Source: Azospirillum endophyticum
Lineage (GTDB): Bacteria; Pseudomonadota; Alphaproteobacteria; Azospirillales; Azospirillaceae
Length of the DNA stretch: 64,000 nt
NCBI RefSeq assembly: GCF_016595245.1
Contig: NZ_JAENHM010000058.1
Location: 363,519-427,518, forward strand
Reading direction: 5' to 3'
Shown here one piece after another: positions 1 through 8,617 of this stretch. The position numbers were made by a program, and so were the translations under genes. The notes under the pieces were generated by a model. That model had not been told where the DNA came from, searched no databases, and saw nothing but the letters and a program-made list of their open reading frames with translations. Positions within the stretch are counted from its first letter, which is position 1, and each line of letters begins with the position of its first letter.

Positions 1-337
1 GCAGCGGCGCCGGTGCTCGGGCCGGCGCCGCTGCCGGCAGCTTGCGGGAACGCTCGTCCCAGGCCAGCATCGCCGCGACGACATGCTTGCAGTTGTAGCC
101 CACCGGACAGTCGCAATTGCCGTCCAGTTCCTGCAGCACGCCGTGGACGAGTTTGACCGTGATATCTTGCCGGTAGAGCGCACCCCTCGATCCCCGGACC
201 GCCGCCGTCACGGTCCAGCCGTCGCCGGGCTCATGGTCCGCCTCGATTTGCTTGACGCGGCCATCCCGCCAATAGTGCCGTCCCCGCTCGAAAGCACCGG
301 GATCGGTCAGGCGGCGAAGGTCGGAAGGGTCAAACAC
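1..337 (-). CDS. SWIM zinc-finger protein, N-terminal fragment (runs off window)
   Basis: From a GTG start at 337, preceded by AGGAGA eight bases upstream, an uninterrupted frame of about 112 codons runs off the left edge. The N terminus reads MFDPSDLRRLTDPGAFERGR, a beginning typical of SWIM-domain proteins. Cys75, Cys77, Cys83 and His85 form the CxC-x5-CxH zinc-binding signature of the SWIM finger. In bacteria this module usually sits at the N terminus of large SNF2-type helicases, or is a stand-alone protein in such loci. The fragment after the finger is Ala/Pro-rich (about residues 100-112), which could be a linker to a helicase domain, but that part lies outside the window. The family call is fairly safe; the helicase assignment is inference. 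Confidence 0.7.
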   Translation of the reverse strand, partial: MFDPSDLRRLTDPGAFERGRHYWRDGRVKQIEADHEPGDGWTVTAAVRGSRGALYRQDITVKLVHGVLQELDGNCDCPVGYNCKHVVAAMLAWDERSRKLPAAAPARAPAPL

Positions 338-536
338 GCGGCTCGTCTCCTCTCGGCCGGCCGGATATCTCTGGAACGGACGGCCGGTGGTTGGAAGGAG
401 GCGCATTATCGGCAGCCGGCCCGCCGGCTGCAAGTGGCCCTAGCCGGCTGCGGGAAAAGGGCTGGGCTGAGGCGACCGGACGTGATTCCCTTCCGTGACA
501 AGCGACGCAGGTCGGCGAGGGGAGGATGCGGGGATC

Positions 537-790
537 GGACGCCCCTCGATCCCAACGGAGAAGCTGCGGCTGCGGGCATTGCTGCTCCAGCCCTTCTATT
601 CGGTGCGCTCGGTGATGGAACAGTTCGACTACACTCTACTGTTCCGCTGGTTCGCCGGCTTGTCGATGGACGCCCCAGTGTGGGACGGTACGGGCTTCAC
701 CAAGAACCGCGAGCGCCTGCTGGCCGGAGACCTGGCGGCCAAGCTTGCCTTCATGAGCCACGCGCATCGGCGCTGGTGGTCAAGGCACGG
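537..790 (+). pseudogene. IS5-family transposase remnant with internal deletion
   Basis: The plus-strand frame contains RPSIPTEKLRLRALLLQ, then a stretch reading SVMEQFDYTLLFRWFAGLSM, then GFTKNRERLLAGD. This is the recognisable N-terminal region (DUF772) of IS5-group transposases. It then jumps to a short FMSHA-like piece and, after a frame change, ALVVKARR, which in intact relatives lie much further along. The middle of the protein is therefore deleted and the DDE catalytic region is missing. No terminal inverted repeats were identified. It abuts the 3' end of the YwgA-like gene and marks past transposition at this locus. It is not expected to be functional. Confidence 0.65.
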
Positions 791-807
791 CGCTCGGGCG
801 AAGGGAA

Positions 808-1329
808 TCAGACGATGTTCGGTAACGGCTGGTCCGTCTTCAGCTCGCGCAGCAGCCGGTATGCGGCCTTGGCGCGCTCCATCCGCTCCCCGTTCGCCTT
901 TTCCGGTTTCCGACGCGCCGTCTCGCCCCAAGGGTCAGGGCTATTCTCGACAGCGGCCAAATAGGCGGCTGTGGCCGCAAGCTCCAACTCCACGGAGTCG
1001 ACGCTTGCAGCCACTCGGGCAAAGGCCGCCCTGTCCGTCTGAGCCGCCAGACCGACATGATCCGTCGCACGATAGATGGAATATCCCCCGCCCCAACTGG
1101 CTTGGCGCTCCTCCTCGACGACCAGCCCGAAGGCGTCGGCCATGCGGATGGCGTCCGCCAGATTTTCGCTATAGGGGCCGTAATGCCGGTAGGAAAACGG
1201 GAACCCTTCGCCAAAGCCGGCTAATTCCAGCAGATAGGCCACCTTCTGGAGCTTCGTGCGACCGACGATCTCACCACCTGCGTCCCGAACGATTTCCGCA
1301 GCCTTCTGGCGATCGAGCTTTTCAGTCAT
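808..1329 (-). CDS. YwgA-like protein paired with HD-domain gene
   Basis: 173 residues from MTEKLDRQKAAEIV. The start ATG at 1329 lies inside the 3' end of the HD gene, whose stop is at 1322-1324, so the two genes overlap by 8 bases and are probably translationally coupled. The N-terminal 70 residues carry GRTKLQKVAYLLELAGF and YRHYGPYSENL. This looks like the winged-helix-type fold of YwgA and related regulators, where a KLQK...YGPYS pattern is characteristic. In Bacillus subtilis ywgA lies next to ywfO, an HD-domain gene, so the pair appears conserved across distant bacteria. The biochemical role of YwgA-like proteins is not established as far as I know; regulating or partnering the HD enzyme is inference. 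A longer in-frame start exists upstream but lies entirely within the HD gene. Confidence 0.65.
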   Translation of the reverse strand: MTEKLDRQKAAEIVRDAGGEIVGRTKLQKVAYLLELAGFGEGFPFSYRHYGPYSENLADAIRMADAFGLVVEEERQASWGGGYSIYRATDHVGLAAQTDRAAFARVAASVDSVELELAATAAYLAAVENSPDPWGETARRKPEKANGERMERAKAAYRLLRELKTDQPLPNIV

Positions 1330-2764
1330 TGTCCGTTCTCCCGAGTTCCTCCGCGACGATGGCGTCCGCAGCGGCTTTTGCCTCATGATCTCCGGCCTTG
1401 ATATAGGCACGGAAGAGCTTGAATGTTTCAATGCTGGACACAACCGACGACACCTCTGCCATATCGCGGATTTGGCCATCGTCGGTCTTGATGCGGATCT
1501 GATTCAATGGCCCTTTGGATTCATCCAGCAGCTTGTAAGGCACCCTTTCCTCGCGATCAACGAGGATGCGGGGGGCGCCGGTGGACTTGCTCTGCGACCA
1601 GGCGTTCAGTGCATTCTCGATGTTCTCGGTCAGGCGATTGAGCCTCCGCTTGATCTCGTTCCGCTCAGCCGGGGTATCCGCCTTCATGCCTTTGACGCTG
1701 GCGACCAATTGCCCTCTGATATCAACAGACTTGGGAAGCTTTCGATCCCGTAGCTGTATGGCGCATTCCCTGATCTGCGCATCCTTCGCGTCACACAGCA
1801 TACCGAGCGACCCCCAGAAAACGGTGTCGTCCAGCGCCAGCGCGTTTTCCACGCTGTCCGCATCCTTGGCGAAGCGAGCGAAGGGGTGGCGCGCGGACAA
1901 TCCCGTAACCTCCTCCATCGCACCGTCCCGCATCAGCGTGATCAATCGGATCATCAACGCGGAAAACAGCTTTTCGGCGGCCCGTGTCGCTTTGTGATGG
2001 TAGACCGTGGGGTAGAGCTGGAAAAGGGCAAGGACGTAGGTTTCCGCGGCGCGAATGGCCTTCGGGCCAAGGACGAAAGTTTCCACGTCTTCCAGTTGCT
2101 GACCATCGACACCGGTCGCGACCGTGCCGATTTCGAGATTGGCCAGCAGCCATTCGAAGTCGATGCCGCTGTTCTGGACACCGGCCATCAGTCGGTCTCG
2201 CTGCATGTAGTCGAGACGGTCGGCGTCGAACTGGCTTGACACCACGGCATCGTACAAGTTGGTCGGACGCCCGCGCCCGATCACATCGGCAACCTCGCCG
2301 GGAAAACTGGGCCTGAAGGTGGCCAGTTCCCTCGCCACTTCGCCGTCGCGGATCAGCACGTCGCTGACATGCTCATGGTGCGCCATCTTCAGGCCGAGCT
2401 TCTCGCCGATGTCCTCAAAAGCGTGGCTGAGCATGCCATGACCAAGGTCGTGAACCAGCGCGGCGGCCACCGCCACGTCGGCCTTGTTTTGCTCGACATA
2501 GCCTCCGTTCGCCTTGATGTGATGGCGGATGATCCGCATCAAGCGACGAGCAGTATGGAAGACGCCGAGGCTGTGCGCGAAACGGGTGTGTGTCGCCCCC
2601 GGATAGACCAGTTCGGAGAAGCCCAATTGACGAATGCGGCGCAGACGCTGAAAGGGGCGCGTCTGGATCACGCGCCACAACATGCTTTCGAACTGGCCAC
2701 CGTCAAACTCGATCAGGTTGTGGATCGGATCGCGGACCCGTTGCGGGCGACTCATTTTGGCCAT
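1322..2764 (-). CDS. HD-domain phosphohydrolase (YwfO/SAMHD1-like)
   Basis: 480 residues. The HD metal-binding set is visible: His64 in RFAHSLG, His105-Asp106 in ALVHDLGHG, and Asp182 in FDADRLDYMQRD. The N terminus (RDPIHNLIEF) and the DRLDYMQRD segment are typical of the dNTP triphosphohydrolase branch that includes SAMHD1 and Bacillus YwfO. The expected reaction is hydrolysis of nucleoside triphosphates or a related phosphoester in the cytoplasm; the substrate cannot be read from sequence. It is first in a two-gene unit with the overlapping YwgA-like gene. A second in-frame ATG (Met4) could also be the start. Its place between an IS remnant and a decayed methylase, next to tRNA genes, suggests an accessory, possibly defence-related, function. 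That is inference. Confidence 0.8.
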   Translation of the reverse strand: MAKMSRPQRVRDPIHNLIEFDGGQFESMLWRVIQTRPFQRLRRIRQLGFSELVYPGATHTRFAHSLGVFHTARRLMRIIRHHIKANGGYVEQNKADVAVAAALVHDLGHGMLSHAFEDIGEKLGLKMAHHEHVSDVLIRDGEVARELATFRPSFPGEVADVIGRGRPTNLYDAVVSSQFDADRLDYMQRDRLMAGVQNSGIDFEWLLANLEIGTVATGVDGQQLEDVETFVLGPKAIRAAETYVLALFQLYPTVYHHKATRAAEKLFSALMIRLITLMRDGAMEEVTGLSARHPFARFAKDADSVENALALDDTVFWGSLGMLCDAKDAQIRECAIQLRDRKLPKSVDIRGQLVASVKGMKADTPAERNEIKRRLNRLTENIENALNAWSQSKSTGAPRILVDREERVPYKLLDESKGPLNQIRIKTDDGQIRDMAEVSSVVSSIETFKLFRAYIKAGDHEAKAAADAIVAEELGRTDND

Positions 2765-2796
2765 GCTCAGACATTCTCCTCCACATCGTCGTCCGC

Positions 2797-3175
2797 TCAG
2801 CCGGGAGGCTGGATCAGGCCCCAGGCCTTCTCCTCGGCGGCGCAGTCGGCGTTGAGCGAGGAGGCGAGCCAGGACCTCGTCGCGGAGGTCGGCGGGTCAG
2901 AACAGGCGGTCGCGGTATTTGTGGTCGTCCTTGTTGGCGGCATCAAGGGAAATCGGTTGTACCCGGTCGGCCAAATGGTTCCAGCCATAGGCGTGGAGCG
3001 CCATTCGATCCATCGAAGCGTGCAGATCACGCAGACGCCGAATGTCGTTCGCCGTCTCGGCTGGATCGTGGAAGCGGTTGTAAGTCTTGGTCAGCGCCTC
3101 GTCCCGAACCACCGTCACCGCGGTGCGATGGGAGCGGTTCCGACAAGAAAAATGCAGAAATGGCAGAGGCCCCAA
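2797..3175 (-). pseudogene. C-terminal remnant of an Eco57I-type DNA methylase/restriction enzyme
   Basis: The minus strand encodes LTKTYNRFHDP...DIRRLRDLHASMDRMALHAYGW, a pattern I recognise from the C-terminal region of large Eco57I-like methylase/restriction proteins. After this the reading frame hits a stop. The matching continuation (PADLRDEVLARLLA, then LNADCAAEEK) is split between other frames, so there is at least one in-frame stop and one frameshift. The N-terminal catalytic part is absent. It lies between the HD gene and tRNA-Val and is best explained as debris of a restriction-modification gene in a decaying island. Confidence 0.55.
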
Positions 3176-3200
3176 GGGGTTACCTTGAGGCCTCCAGAAT

Positions 3201-3274
3201 GGTGGTCCCGACTGGGATTGAACCAGTGACCCCTACGATGTCAACGTAGTGCTCTCCCGCTGAGCTACGAGACC
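3201..3274 (-). tRNA. tRNA-Val (GAC)
   Basis: The minus strand folds as a cloverleaf: acceptor GGTCTCG with CGGGACC, anticodon loop TTGACAT giving GAC, T-loop TTCAATC, and an encoded 3' CCA. It is the last gene of the tRNA row and borders the accessory block to its left. Confidence 0.93.
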
Positions 3275-3303
3275 ACGGGAACCCAAAACTGTCGCTCCAG
3301 TCA

Positions 3304-3378
3304 TGGAGCGGGCGAAGGGATTCGAACCCTCGACCCCAACCTTGGCAAGGTTGTGCTCTACCCCTGAGCTACGCCCGC
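3304..3378 (-). tRNA. tRNA-Gly (GCC)
   Basis: Acceptor arm GCGGGCG pairs with CGCCCGC. The anticodon loop TTGCCAA gives GCC, the T-loop is TTCGAAT and CCA is encoded. The spacing to its neighbours fits a single polycistronic tRNA transcript. Confidence 0.93.
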
Positions 3379-3382
3379 AAAG

Positions 3383-3459
<77 letters not shown>

Positions 3460-3532
3460 GCTGAGGAGCGGCGCCTTTTACAAGACATCACCCCGATAGA
3501 CAAGACCTAAACTCTACCCGAACCTTCAGAAG

Positions 3533-3608
<76 letters not shown>

Positions 3609-3646
3609 ACTATACTTCTGCTACTCTTCACCAACACTTAGAGTGT

Positions 3647-3733
3647 TGGTGCGCTTGGAGGGACTCGAACCCCCACGGCCTTTCAGCCACTAGGACCTGA
3701 ACCTAGCGCGTCTACCAATTCCGCCACAAGCGC
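3647..3733 (-). tRNA. tRNA-Leu (CAG)
   Basis: An 87-nt tRNA with the long variable arm expected of leucine tRNAs. Acceptor GCGCTTG pairs with CAAGCGC, the anticodon loop TTCAGGT gives CAG, and CCA is encoded. It is the first gene of the five-tRNA row in transcription order. Confidence 0.93.
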
Positions 3734-3807
3734 TTTCCCCGCACCGCGTTGGGCGCCGCGGGGAGCGCTTATGTAGCGGGATGGATCGTGGCCCGCAAGC
3801 GGAGAAT

Positions 3808-5475
3808 TCACTCTCCGCGCATTTTTTTCCGGCGCCCGTTCCGGCGGGCCAGAAGCGCCAGTCCGACCCCCACCGCCGCCGCCGCCGCCACCCCGGCACC
3901 GATGCGCCATGCCGTCCGGTTCACGTCGCCGAACACCGTCGCCCCGCGCAGGATGGTGGTCGCCATCGGCTCCGGACGGTCGGGGTCGAGCAGCCGCTCC
4001 TCCACCAGCCGGCACTCCGTCTCGGTCAGCGGTTGCGGCTCCAGCGGGCGGAGCGAACGGCCGGCCGACCGGATCAGCCGATCGATCGTGGCGGTCAGCG
4101 ACCCGGTCGCCTCCTCCGTGCGCTCCACCTCGTCGACGGAGACGCCGAGATGCTCCGCCATCAGGCGGGTGCGGACGGAGCGGATGGACCGGCAGACCTC
4201 CGGCCGTTCGCCCGGCGCGCACTCGATGGCGAGGTCGCATTCGGTGTCCAGCCCCTGGGACCGGTTGTTGATGTTGGACGACCCCACCCGCAGCAGCCGG
4301 TCGTCGACCACCAGCACCTTGGCATGGACGTAGATGCCCTCGCCGCCCTCGGTCACCGGCGCCAGGATGCGGAAGCGCGGGTTGGCGACCGCCTCGTGCA
4401 GACGCTGGAGCAGCAGCGACCGGGCGCTGCCCATCGACTCCTCTTCGATCCAGGCGGGCGTGCGTTCGGGATTGATGACCACCACCTCGGGCCCGTCGGG
4501 TTCCGACAGCCGGTCGATGATGGCGCCGACGATCTTCTGCGAGGCGAAATACTGGCTTTCCAGATAGATGAAATCGCGCGCGGCGGCGATGGCGGCCAGA
4601 TACAGCGCCTCGATCTCGCGCACGCCGCGCTTGCCGGTCTTCTGCGTCCCCTCATGGTCCGCCATCGGATCGGTGCGGGCGATGGCGACCGGAAGGTCGC
4701 GGAAGTCGGGCTCCAGATCGTCGGGCCAGAAGGCCGGGACCGGCGGCGGCGGGGTCAGCATCTCGCCGGTCGCCCGGTGCCAGCGCTCCCGTGCCAGATC
4801 CCCCAAGGCCCGTGCAGCATCCCCGTCGACGGCCGTGGTCACGTCATGGAAGGGGCCGTAGGGCTCGCCGTTCGGCCGCACCCGCCGCGGGTCGTCGTCG
4901 CGGTGGTTCGGCGTGTCCCAGCGGTCGGTGGTCATGTCGATGCCGCCGCAGAAGGCCAGCGCATCGTCGATGATGGCGATCTTCTGATGGTGGCAGCCAC
5001 CGGGCGGATGGGCGGAATCCAGGCGGAAGCGCAGGCGCCGGCTGCTGATCCAGTCCAGCAGGACCAGCGGCGTCCCGCCGCGGAACGGCATCTTCAGAAC
5101 CGCCAGATCCCATTTCAGCACATTGATCGTCAGCTCCGGCCGCACCCGGACGATCCAGGACAGGAAGTCGCCCAGCTCGTTCGGCACGCCCGGCATCGGA
5201 TCATCGGGCTCCAGCTTGATCCGGGTGTCGAAATCCCAGCCGATCAGCATCACCGTATGGCGGGCATGGAGGATGGCTGCCTTGATCCGGGCGAAATAGG
5301 CGGCAGCGTCGATGATGACCGCCACCCGGTCCGCCTTCTCCATGCGCCAGCAGGTCCGGCCCGGCACCAGGATCGGGCCTGTCGGGGTCTGGCTGGACTG
5401 GAAATTTGGGCTTGGGCGGGCGGCGTCGGGCATCGCAGCCATATCGACCATTCCTTCCGGCGTCGTGGGCATCAT
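3808..5475 (-). CDS. Phospholipase D-like / cardiolipin synthase-type protein
   Basis: 555 residues with two HxKxxxxD active-site motifs. The first is His163/Lys165/Asp170 (HQKIAIIDD), followed by FCGGID. The second is His384/Lys386/Asp391 (HAKVLVVDD), followed by GSSNINNRS. This pair defines the phospholipase D superfamily, whose members hydrolyse or transfer phosphatidyl groups. About 25 hydrophobic residues near the C terminus (from about 517), then a very basic tail, suggest a C-terminal membrane anchor. The two catalytic halves are about 220 residues apart, longer than in classical cardiolipin synthases and like the larger bacterial PLD proteins. It follows galM on the same strand with an 84-base gap but has no obvious link to sugar uptake. 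Alternative starts at Met9 or Met12 are possible. Confidence 0.85.
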   Translation of the reverse strand: MMPTTPEGMVDMAAMPDAARPSPNFQSSQTPTGPILVPGRTCWRMEKADRVAVIIDAAAYFARIKAAILHARHTVMLIGWDFDTRIKLEPDDPMPGVPNELGDFLSWIVRVRPELTINVLKWDLAVLKMPFRGGTPLVLLDWISSRRLRFRLDSAHPPGGCHHQKIAIIDDALAFCGGIDMTTDRWDTPNHRDDDPRRVRPNGEPYGPFHDVTTAVDGDAARALGDLARERWHRATGEMLTPPPPVPAFWPDDLEPDFRDLPVAIARTDPMADHEGTQKTGKRGVREIEALYLAAIAAARDFIYLESQYFASQKIVGAIIDRLSEPDGPEVVVINPERTPAWIEEESMGSARSLLLQRLHEAVANPRFRILAPVTEGGEGIYVHAKVLVVDDRLLRVGSSNINNRSQGLDTECDLAIECAPGERPEVCRSIRSVRTRLMAEHLGVSVDEVERTEEATGSLTATIDRLIRSAGRSLRPLEPQPLTETECRLVEERLLDPDRPEPMATTILRGATVFGDVNRTAWRIGAGVAAAAAVGVGLALLARRNGRRKKMRGE

Positions 5476-5559
5476 CGCGGGGGCGGCAGCGGAACCGCTG
5501 CCGTGCCCCCAGTGCCTTGGATGAACCCCGCAAGCCGGTGGACGGTTCCCCTGCGCCGC

Positions 5560-6594
5560 TCAACCCGCCCGGAATCGCAGCTGCATCCGGTGGCGGTAGA
5601 TCTCGCCGGGATCGAGCCGGGCCGAGGGAAAATGGCCGATGTTCGGGCTGCCGGGGAAACGCTGGCTCTCCAGCGCCAGCCCGGCGAAGCGGCAATAGGG
5701 CTGCCCGCCCTTGCCGACGATCTTCTCGCTGAGATACCCACCTGTGTAGACCTGCAGGCCCGGCTGGTCGGTCGCCAGTTCCATCCGCCGGCCCGATGCC
5801 GGATGCTCCAGCACCGCCACCGGCCGCAGCTCCCCCGCCGGCCCCTCCAGGCACCAGTTGTGGTCGAAGCCGAAGCCGCCGACCGCCTCCAGCGCCGCGC
5901 CCAGCTCCACCCCGCCGCGCAAATCGAAGGCGGTGCCGTCCACCGGCCGCACCTCCCCCGTCGGGATCAGGTCGGTGCCGACCGGCGTGGTGAAGCCGCC
6001 GCGCACCGCCAGCCGATGGTCGCGCAGGTCGCCCGATGCGTGCCCCCCGAGGTTCCAGTAGCTGTGATGGACGATGTTGACGATGGTCGGCCGGTCGCAG
6101 ACCGCGCTCATCCGGATGTCCAGCACCCCGTCGTCGGTGAGCTGGTAGCGCGTCGTCGCCGTCAGCGTCCCCGGATAGCCCTGGTCACCGTCCGGCGAGA
6201 CCAGCCTGAAGGTGACGGCATTCTCTGCCGCATCGACCTCTGTCTCCCAGATCCGCCGGTCGAACCCCTCCGGGCCGCCATGCAGCTGGTTCGGCGGCTC
6301 GTTGACGGCCAGCCCGTACCGCACCCCGTCCAGCGTGAAGGCCGCGCCGCCGATGCGGTTGCCGTAGCGGCCGCAGGTTGCGCCGAAATAGGCGTCGCTC
6401 GCCAGGTAATCGGCCAGCCGGTCGAAGCCCAGCACCACGTCGGCGGCGGTTCCGTCGCGGCCGGGCACCAGCATCCGCACCAGCCGGGCGCCATGGGCGA
6501 CCACCGTCGCCTCCAGCCCGCCGGCGGAGAGGGTGAACCCCTCCACCGGCCGTCCCTCAACGGTATCGAACAGGAAACTCTCGATGGGCATCAT
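5560..6594 (-). CDS. galM: Aldose 1-epimerase (galactose mutarotase)
   Basis: 344 residues starting MMPIESFLFDT. The ATGATG start contains the TGA stop of the upstream permease gene, so the two are translationally coupled. Family signatures include GRYGNRIGGA (substrate-binding Arg/Asn region), NEPPNQLHGGPEGFD with the conserved His, and VHHSYWNLGG with the second catalytic His. The enzyme interconverts alpha and beta anomers of aldoses in the cytoplasm or periplasm; no signal peptide is seen. As the last gene of the ytfQRT-yjfF operon it would feed the correct anomer to downstream dehydrogenases, which fits the arabinose/galactose dehydrogenase encoded elsewhere in the window. Confidence 0.9.
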   Translation of the reverse strand: MMPIESFLFDTVEGRPVEGFTLSAGGLEATVVAHGARLVRMLVPGRDGTAADVVLGFDRLADYLASDAYFGATCGRYGNRIGGAAFTLDGVRYGLAVNEPPNQLHGGPEGFDRRIWETEVDAAENAVTFRLVSPDGDQGYPGTLTATTRYQLTDDGVLDIRMSAVCDRPTIVNIVHHSYWNLGGHASGDLRDHRLAVRGGFTTPVGTDLIPTGEVRPVDGTAFDLRGGVELGAALEAVGGFGFDHNWCLEGPAGELRPVAVLEHPASGRRMELATDQPGLQVYTGGYLSEKIVGKGGQPYCRFAGLALESQRFPGSPNIGHFPSARLDPGEIYRHRMQLRFRAG

Positions 6595-7577
6595 GCCTCC
6601 GCCGGTTCGCCGCCGCGGCCGGCCCAGACCACCAGCAGGCCCTTCTGCAACAGGATGAAGACGAACAGCAGCACGCCGATGGCGATCTTGGTCCACCAGC
6701 TGCTCAAGCTGCCGTCGAAGGTGATGTAGGTCTGGATCAGCCCCTGGATCAGCACGCCGACGAAGGTGCCGACGACATAGCCGTAGCCGCCGGTCAGCTG
6801 GGTGCCGCCGATCACCACCGCGGTGATGGTGTCCAGCTCCACCCCGGTCGCCGCCAGTGAATATCCCGCTCCGGTGTAGAGCGAGAAGACGATCCCCGCC
6901 AGCCCGGCCAGCAGCCCCGACAGCCCATAGACCGCCACCGTCGTCCGCGCCACCGGCACGCCCATCAGCTCCGCCGACTGGCGGTTGCCGCCCAGCGCAT
7001 AGAGGTTGGCGCCGAAGCGCGTCCAGTGCGCCAGCACCACCGCCGCGACCACCACCCCCAGCATCAGCAGCGCCGGCAGGGTCAGCTTCAGCCCGAAATC
7101 GAAGCGCAGCGCCATGTCGTTCAGCTCGCCGTAGAGCGGGTGGTTGATCGGCACCGAATCGGTGGTCAGGACGAAGCCCAGGCCGCGGGCGATGAACATG
7201 CCGGCCAGCGTGACGATGAAGGGCGGCATCTGGAAGACATGGATCACCCCACCCATCGCCGCCCCGAAGCCGCCGGCGGCGATCAGCGCCACGGCGAAGG
7301 CCGGAACCGGATGCCAGCCGCCCTGCTCGATCAGCACGGCCAGCAGCACGGTGGTGAAGCCGATCACCGCGCCCACCGACAGGTCGATGCCGCCGGACAG
7401 GATGACGAAGGTCATGCCGACCGCGGTGATGCCGAGAAAGGCGTTGTCGGTCAGCAGGTTTGCCACCACCCGCCAGGAAGCGAAGTTGGGGAACTGCGCC
7501 GCGCAGATCAGGAATCCCACCACCAGCACGGCGGTGGTGACGACCAGCGGCAGAAAGCGCTGGAGTGCACCGGTCAT
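6591..7577 (-). CDS. yjfF: Sugar ABC transporter permease, YjfF type
   Basis: 328 residues with about 9-10 hydrophobic segments of the BPD_transp_2 (ribose/galactose RbsC-like) family. The conserved loops GITAVGMTFVILSGGIDLSVGA and FIVTLAGMFIARG are present. The start MTGALQRF overlaps the stop of ytfT by ATGA, and its own stop overlaps the galM start. In Escherichia coli, YtfQ-YtfR-YtfT-YjfF takes up galactofuranose. The two different permease genes following a ytfR-type ATPase here reproduce that order exactly. The substrate in this organism may be wider (arabinose or galactose), judging by the shared promoter motif described at ytfQ. Confidence 0.85.
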   Translation of the reverse strand: MTGALQRFLPLVVTTAVLVVGFLICAAQFPNFASWRVVANLLTDNAFLGITAVGMTFVILSGGIDLSVGAVIGFTTVLLAVLIEQGGWHPVPAFAVALIAAGGFGAAMGGVIHVFQMPPFIVTLAGMFIARGLGFVLTTDSVPINHPLYGELNDMALRFDFGLKLTLPALLMLGVVVAAVVLAHWTRFGANLYALGGNRQSAELMGVPVARTTVAVYGLSGLLAGLAGIVFSLYTGAGYSLAATGVELDTITAVVIGGTQLTGGYGYVVGTFVGVLIQGLIQTYITFDGSLSSWWTKIAIGVLLFVFILLQKGLLVVWAGRGGEPAEA

Positions 7578-8617
7578 GGTTTCGCCCCTCCGCTGGTCGG
7601 CGCCACCGGCGGCTTGACCGTCCCGATCGGCCGCGCGCCCCTGGGCCGCGGCAGGAACAGGGTCAGCGTCGGCGATTGCAGCAGCAGGACGACCAGCAGG
7701 ACGCCCGCCTTGACGATCAGGTTGAATTCCGGCTTGAAGCCGCTCAGCAGGATGCCGGTGTTCATCGACTGGATGATCAGCGCGCCCACCACCGACAGCA
7801 CCAGCCCGAAGCGCCCGCCGAGCAGCGAGGTGCCGCCGACCACCACCGCCAGGATGGCGTCCAGCTCCAGCCACAGCCCGGCATTGTTGGCGTCGGCGCC
7901 GCGGATGTCGGCGGTGACGATCAGCCCGGCCACCGCGGCGCACAGCCCGCACCAGACATAGACGGCGACCAGCACCACCGGCGTGTTGACGCCGGCCCCG
8001 GCGCTGGACAGCCGGTTGATGCCGACCGCCTCGATCATCAGCCCCAGCGCCGTCGCCCGCACCAGCAGCGCCGTCACCGCCAGCAGCACGATGGTCAGCA
8101 CCACCGGCATCGGCACGGTCAGGAAGGACCCGCTGCCGATGAAGGCGAGCGCCGGGCTGGTGAAGGTGACGATCTGCCCCTCCGTCACCAGCTGGGCGAT
8201 GCCGCGGCCGGCGACCATCAGGATCAGCGTGGCGATGATCGGCTGGATGCGCAGCACCGCCACCAGCACGCCGTTCCACAGCCCGCACAGCAGGCCGGCC
8301 GCCAGCGACGCCGCCAGCACCGCCGGCAGGCTCCAGCCCGCCCCGGTCATGGTGGCGGCGATGGCGCCGGAAATCGCCATGACGGCGCCGACCGACAGGT
8401 CGACGCCGCGGGTGGCGATGACCATGGTCATGCCGACGGCGAGCAGCGCCACCGGGGCGCCGCGGTTCAGCACGTCGATCAGGCTGCCGAACAGCCGGCC
8501 GTCCTGGAGACGGATGGCGAAGAAATCGGGAAAGAGCAGCCAGTTGGCCAGCAGCACGGCGATCAGCGCGCCATATTGCGGCAAATTGCGCGCCGGGCCG
8601 GGGGCGGACAGCGTCAT
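7574..8617 (-). CDS. ytfT: Sugar ABC transporter permease, YtfT type
   Basis: 347 residues of the same membrane family as YjfF, with VALLAVGMTMVIATRGVDLS and QPIIATLILMVAGRGIAQLV. The start ATG at 8617 overlaps the ytfR stop by four bases. A longer in-frame extension upstream lies entirely inside ytfR and is rejected. It should form the heterodimeric membrane channel with YjfF, driven by YtfR. The C-terminal 25 residues are Pro/Arg-rich and cytoplasmic. Confidence 0.85.
   Translation of the reverse strand: MTLSAPGPARNLPQYGALIAVLLANWLLFPDFFAIRLQDGRLFGSLIDVLNRGAPVALLAVGMTMVIATRGVDLSVGAVMAISGAIAATMTGAGWSLPAVLAASLAAGLLCGLWNGVLVAVLRIQPIIATLILMVAGRGIAQLVTEGQIVTFTSPALAFIGSGSFLTVPMPVVLTIVLLAVTALLVRATALGLMIEAVGINRLSSAGAGVNTPVVLVAVYVWCGLCAAVAGLIVTADIRGADANNAGLWLELDAILAVVVGGTSLLGGRFGLVLSVVGALIIQSMNTGILLSGFKPEFNLIVKAGVLLVVLLLQSPTLTLFLPRPRGARPIGTVKPPVAPTSGGAKP

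Noticed and set aside
1330..1479. An N-terminal extension of the YwgA-like protein by 50 codons
   Set aside because: The extension lies inside the HD gene in another frame and has no ribosome site; the coupled ATG at 1329 is better.
1..3200. tRNA-derived att repeat in the left block
   Set aside because: I looked for a copy of the tRNA-Val 3' end between 1 and 3200 and found none long enough; the other border may lie outside the window.
3781..6729. A 982-codon plus-strand frame opposite the PLD-like and galM genes
   Set aside because: Composition is Arg/Gly/Asp/His-rich with no motif; the opposite strand encodes two well-conserved proteins.
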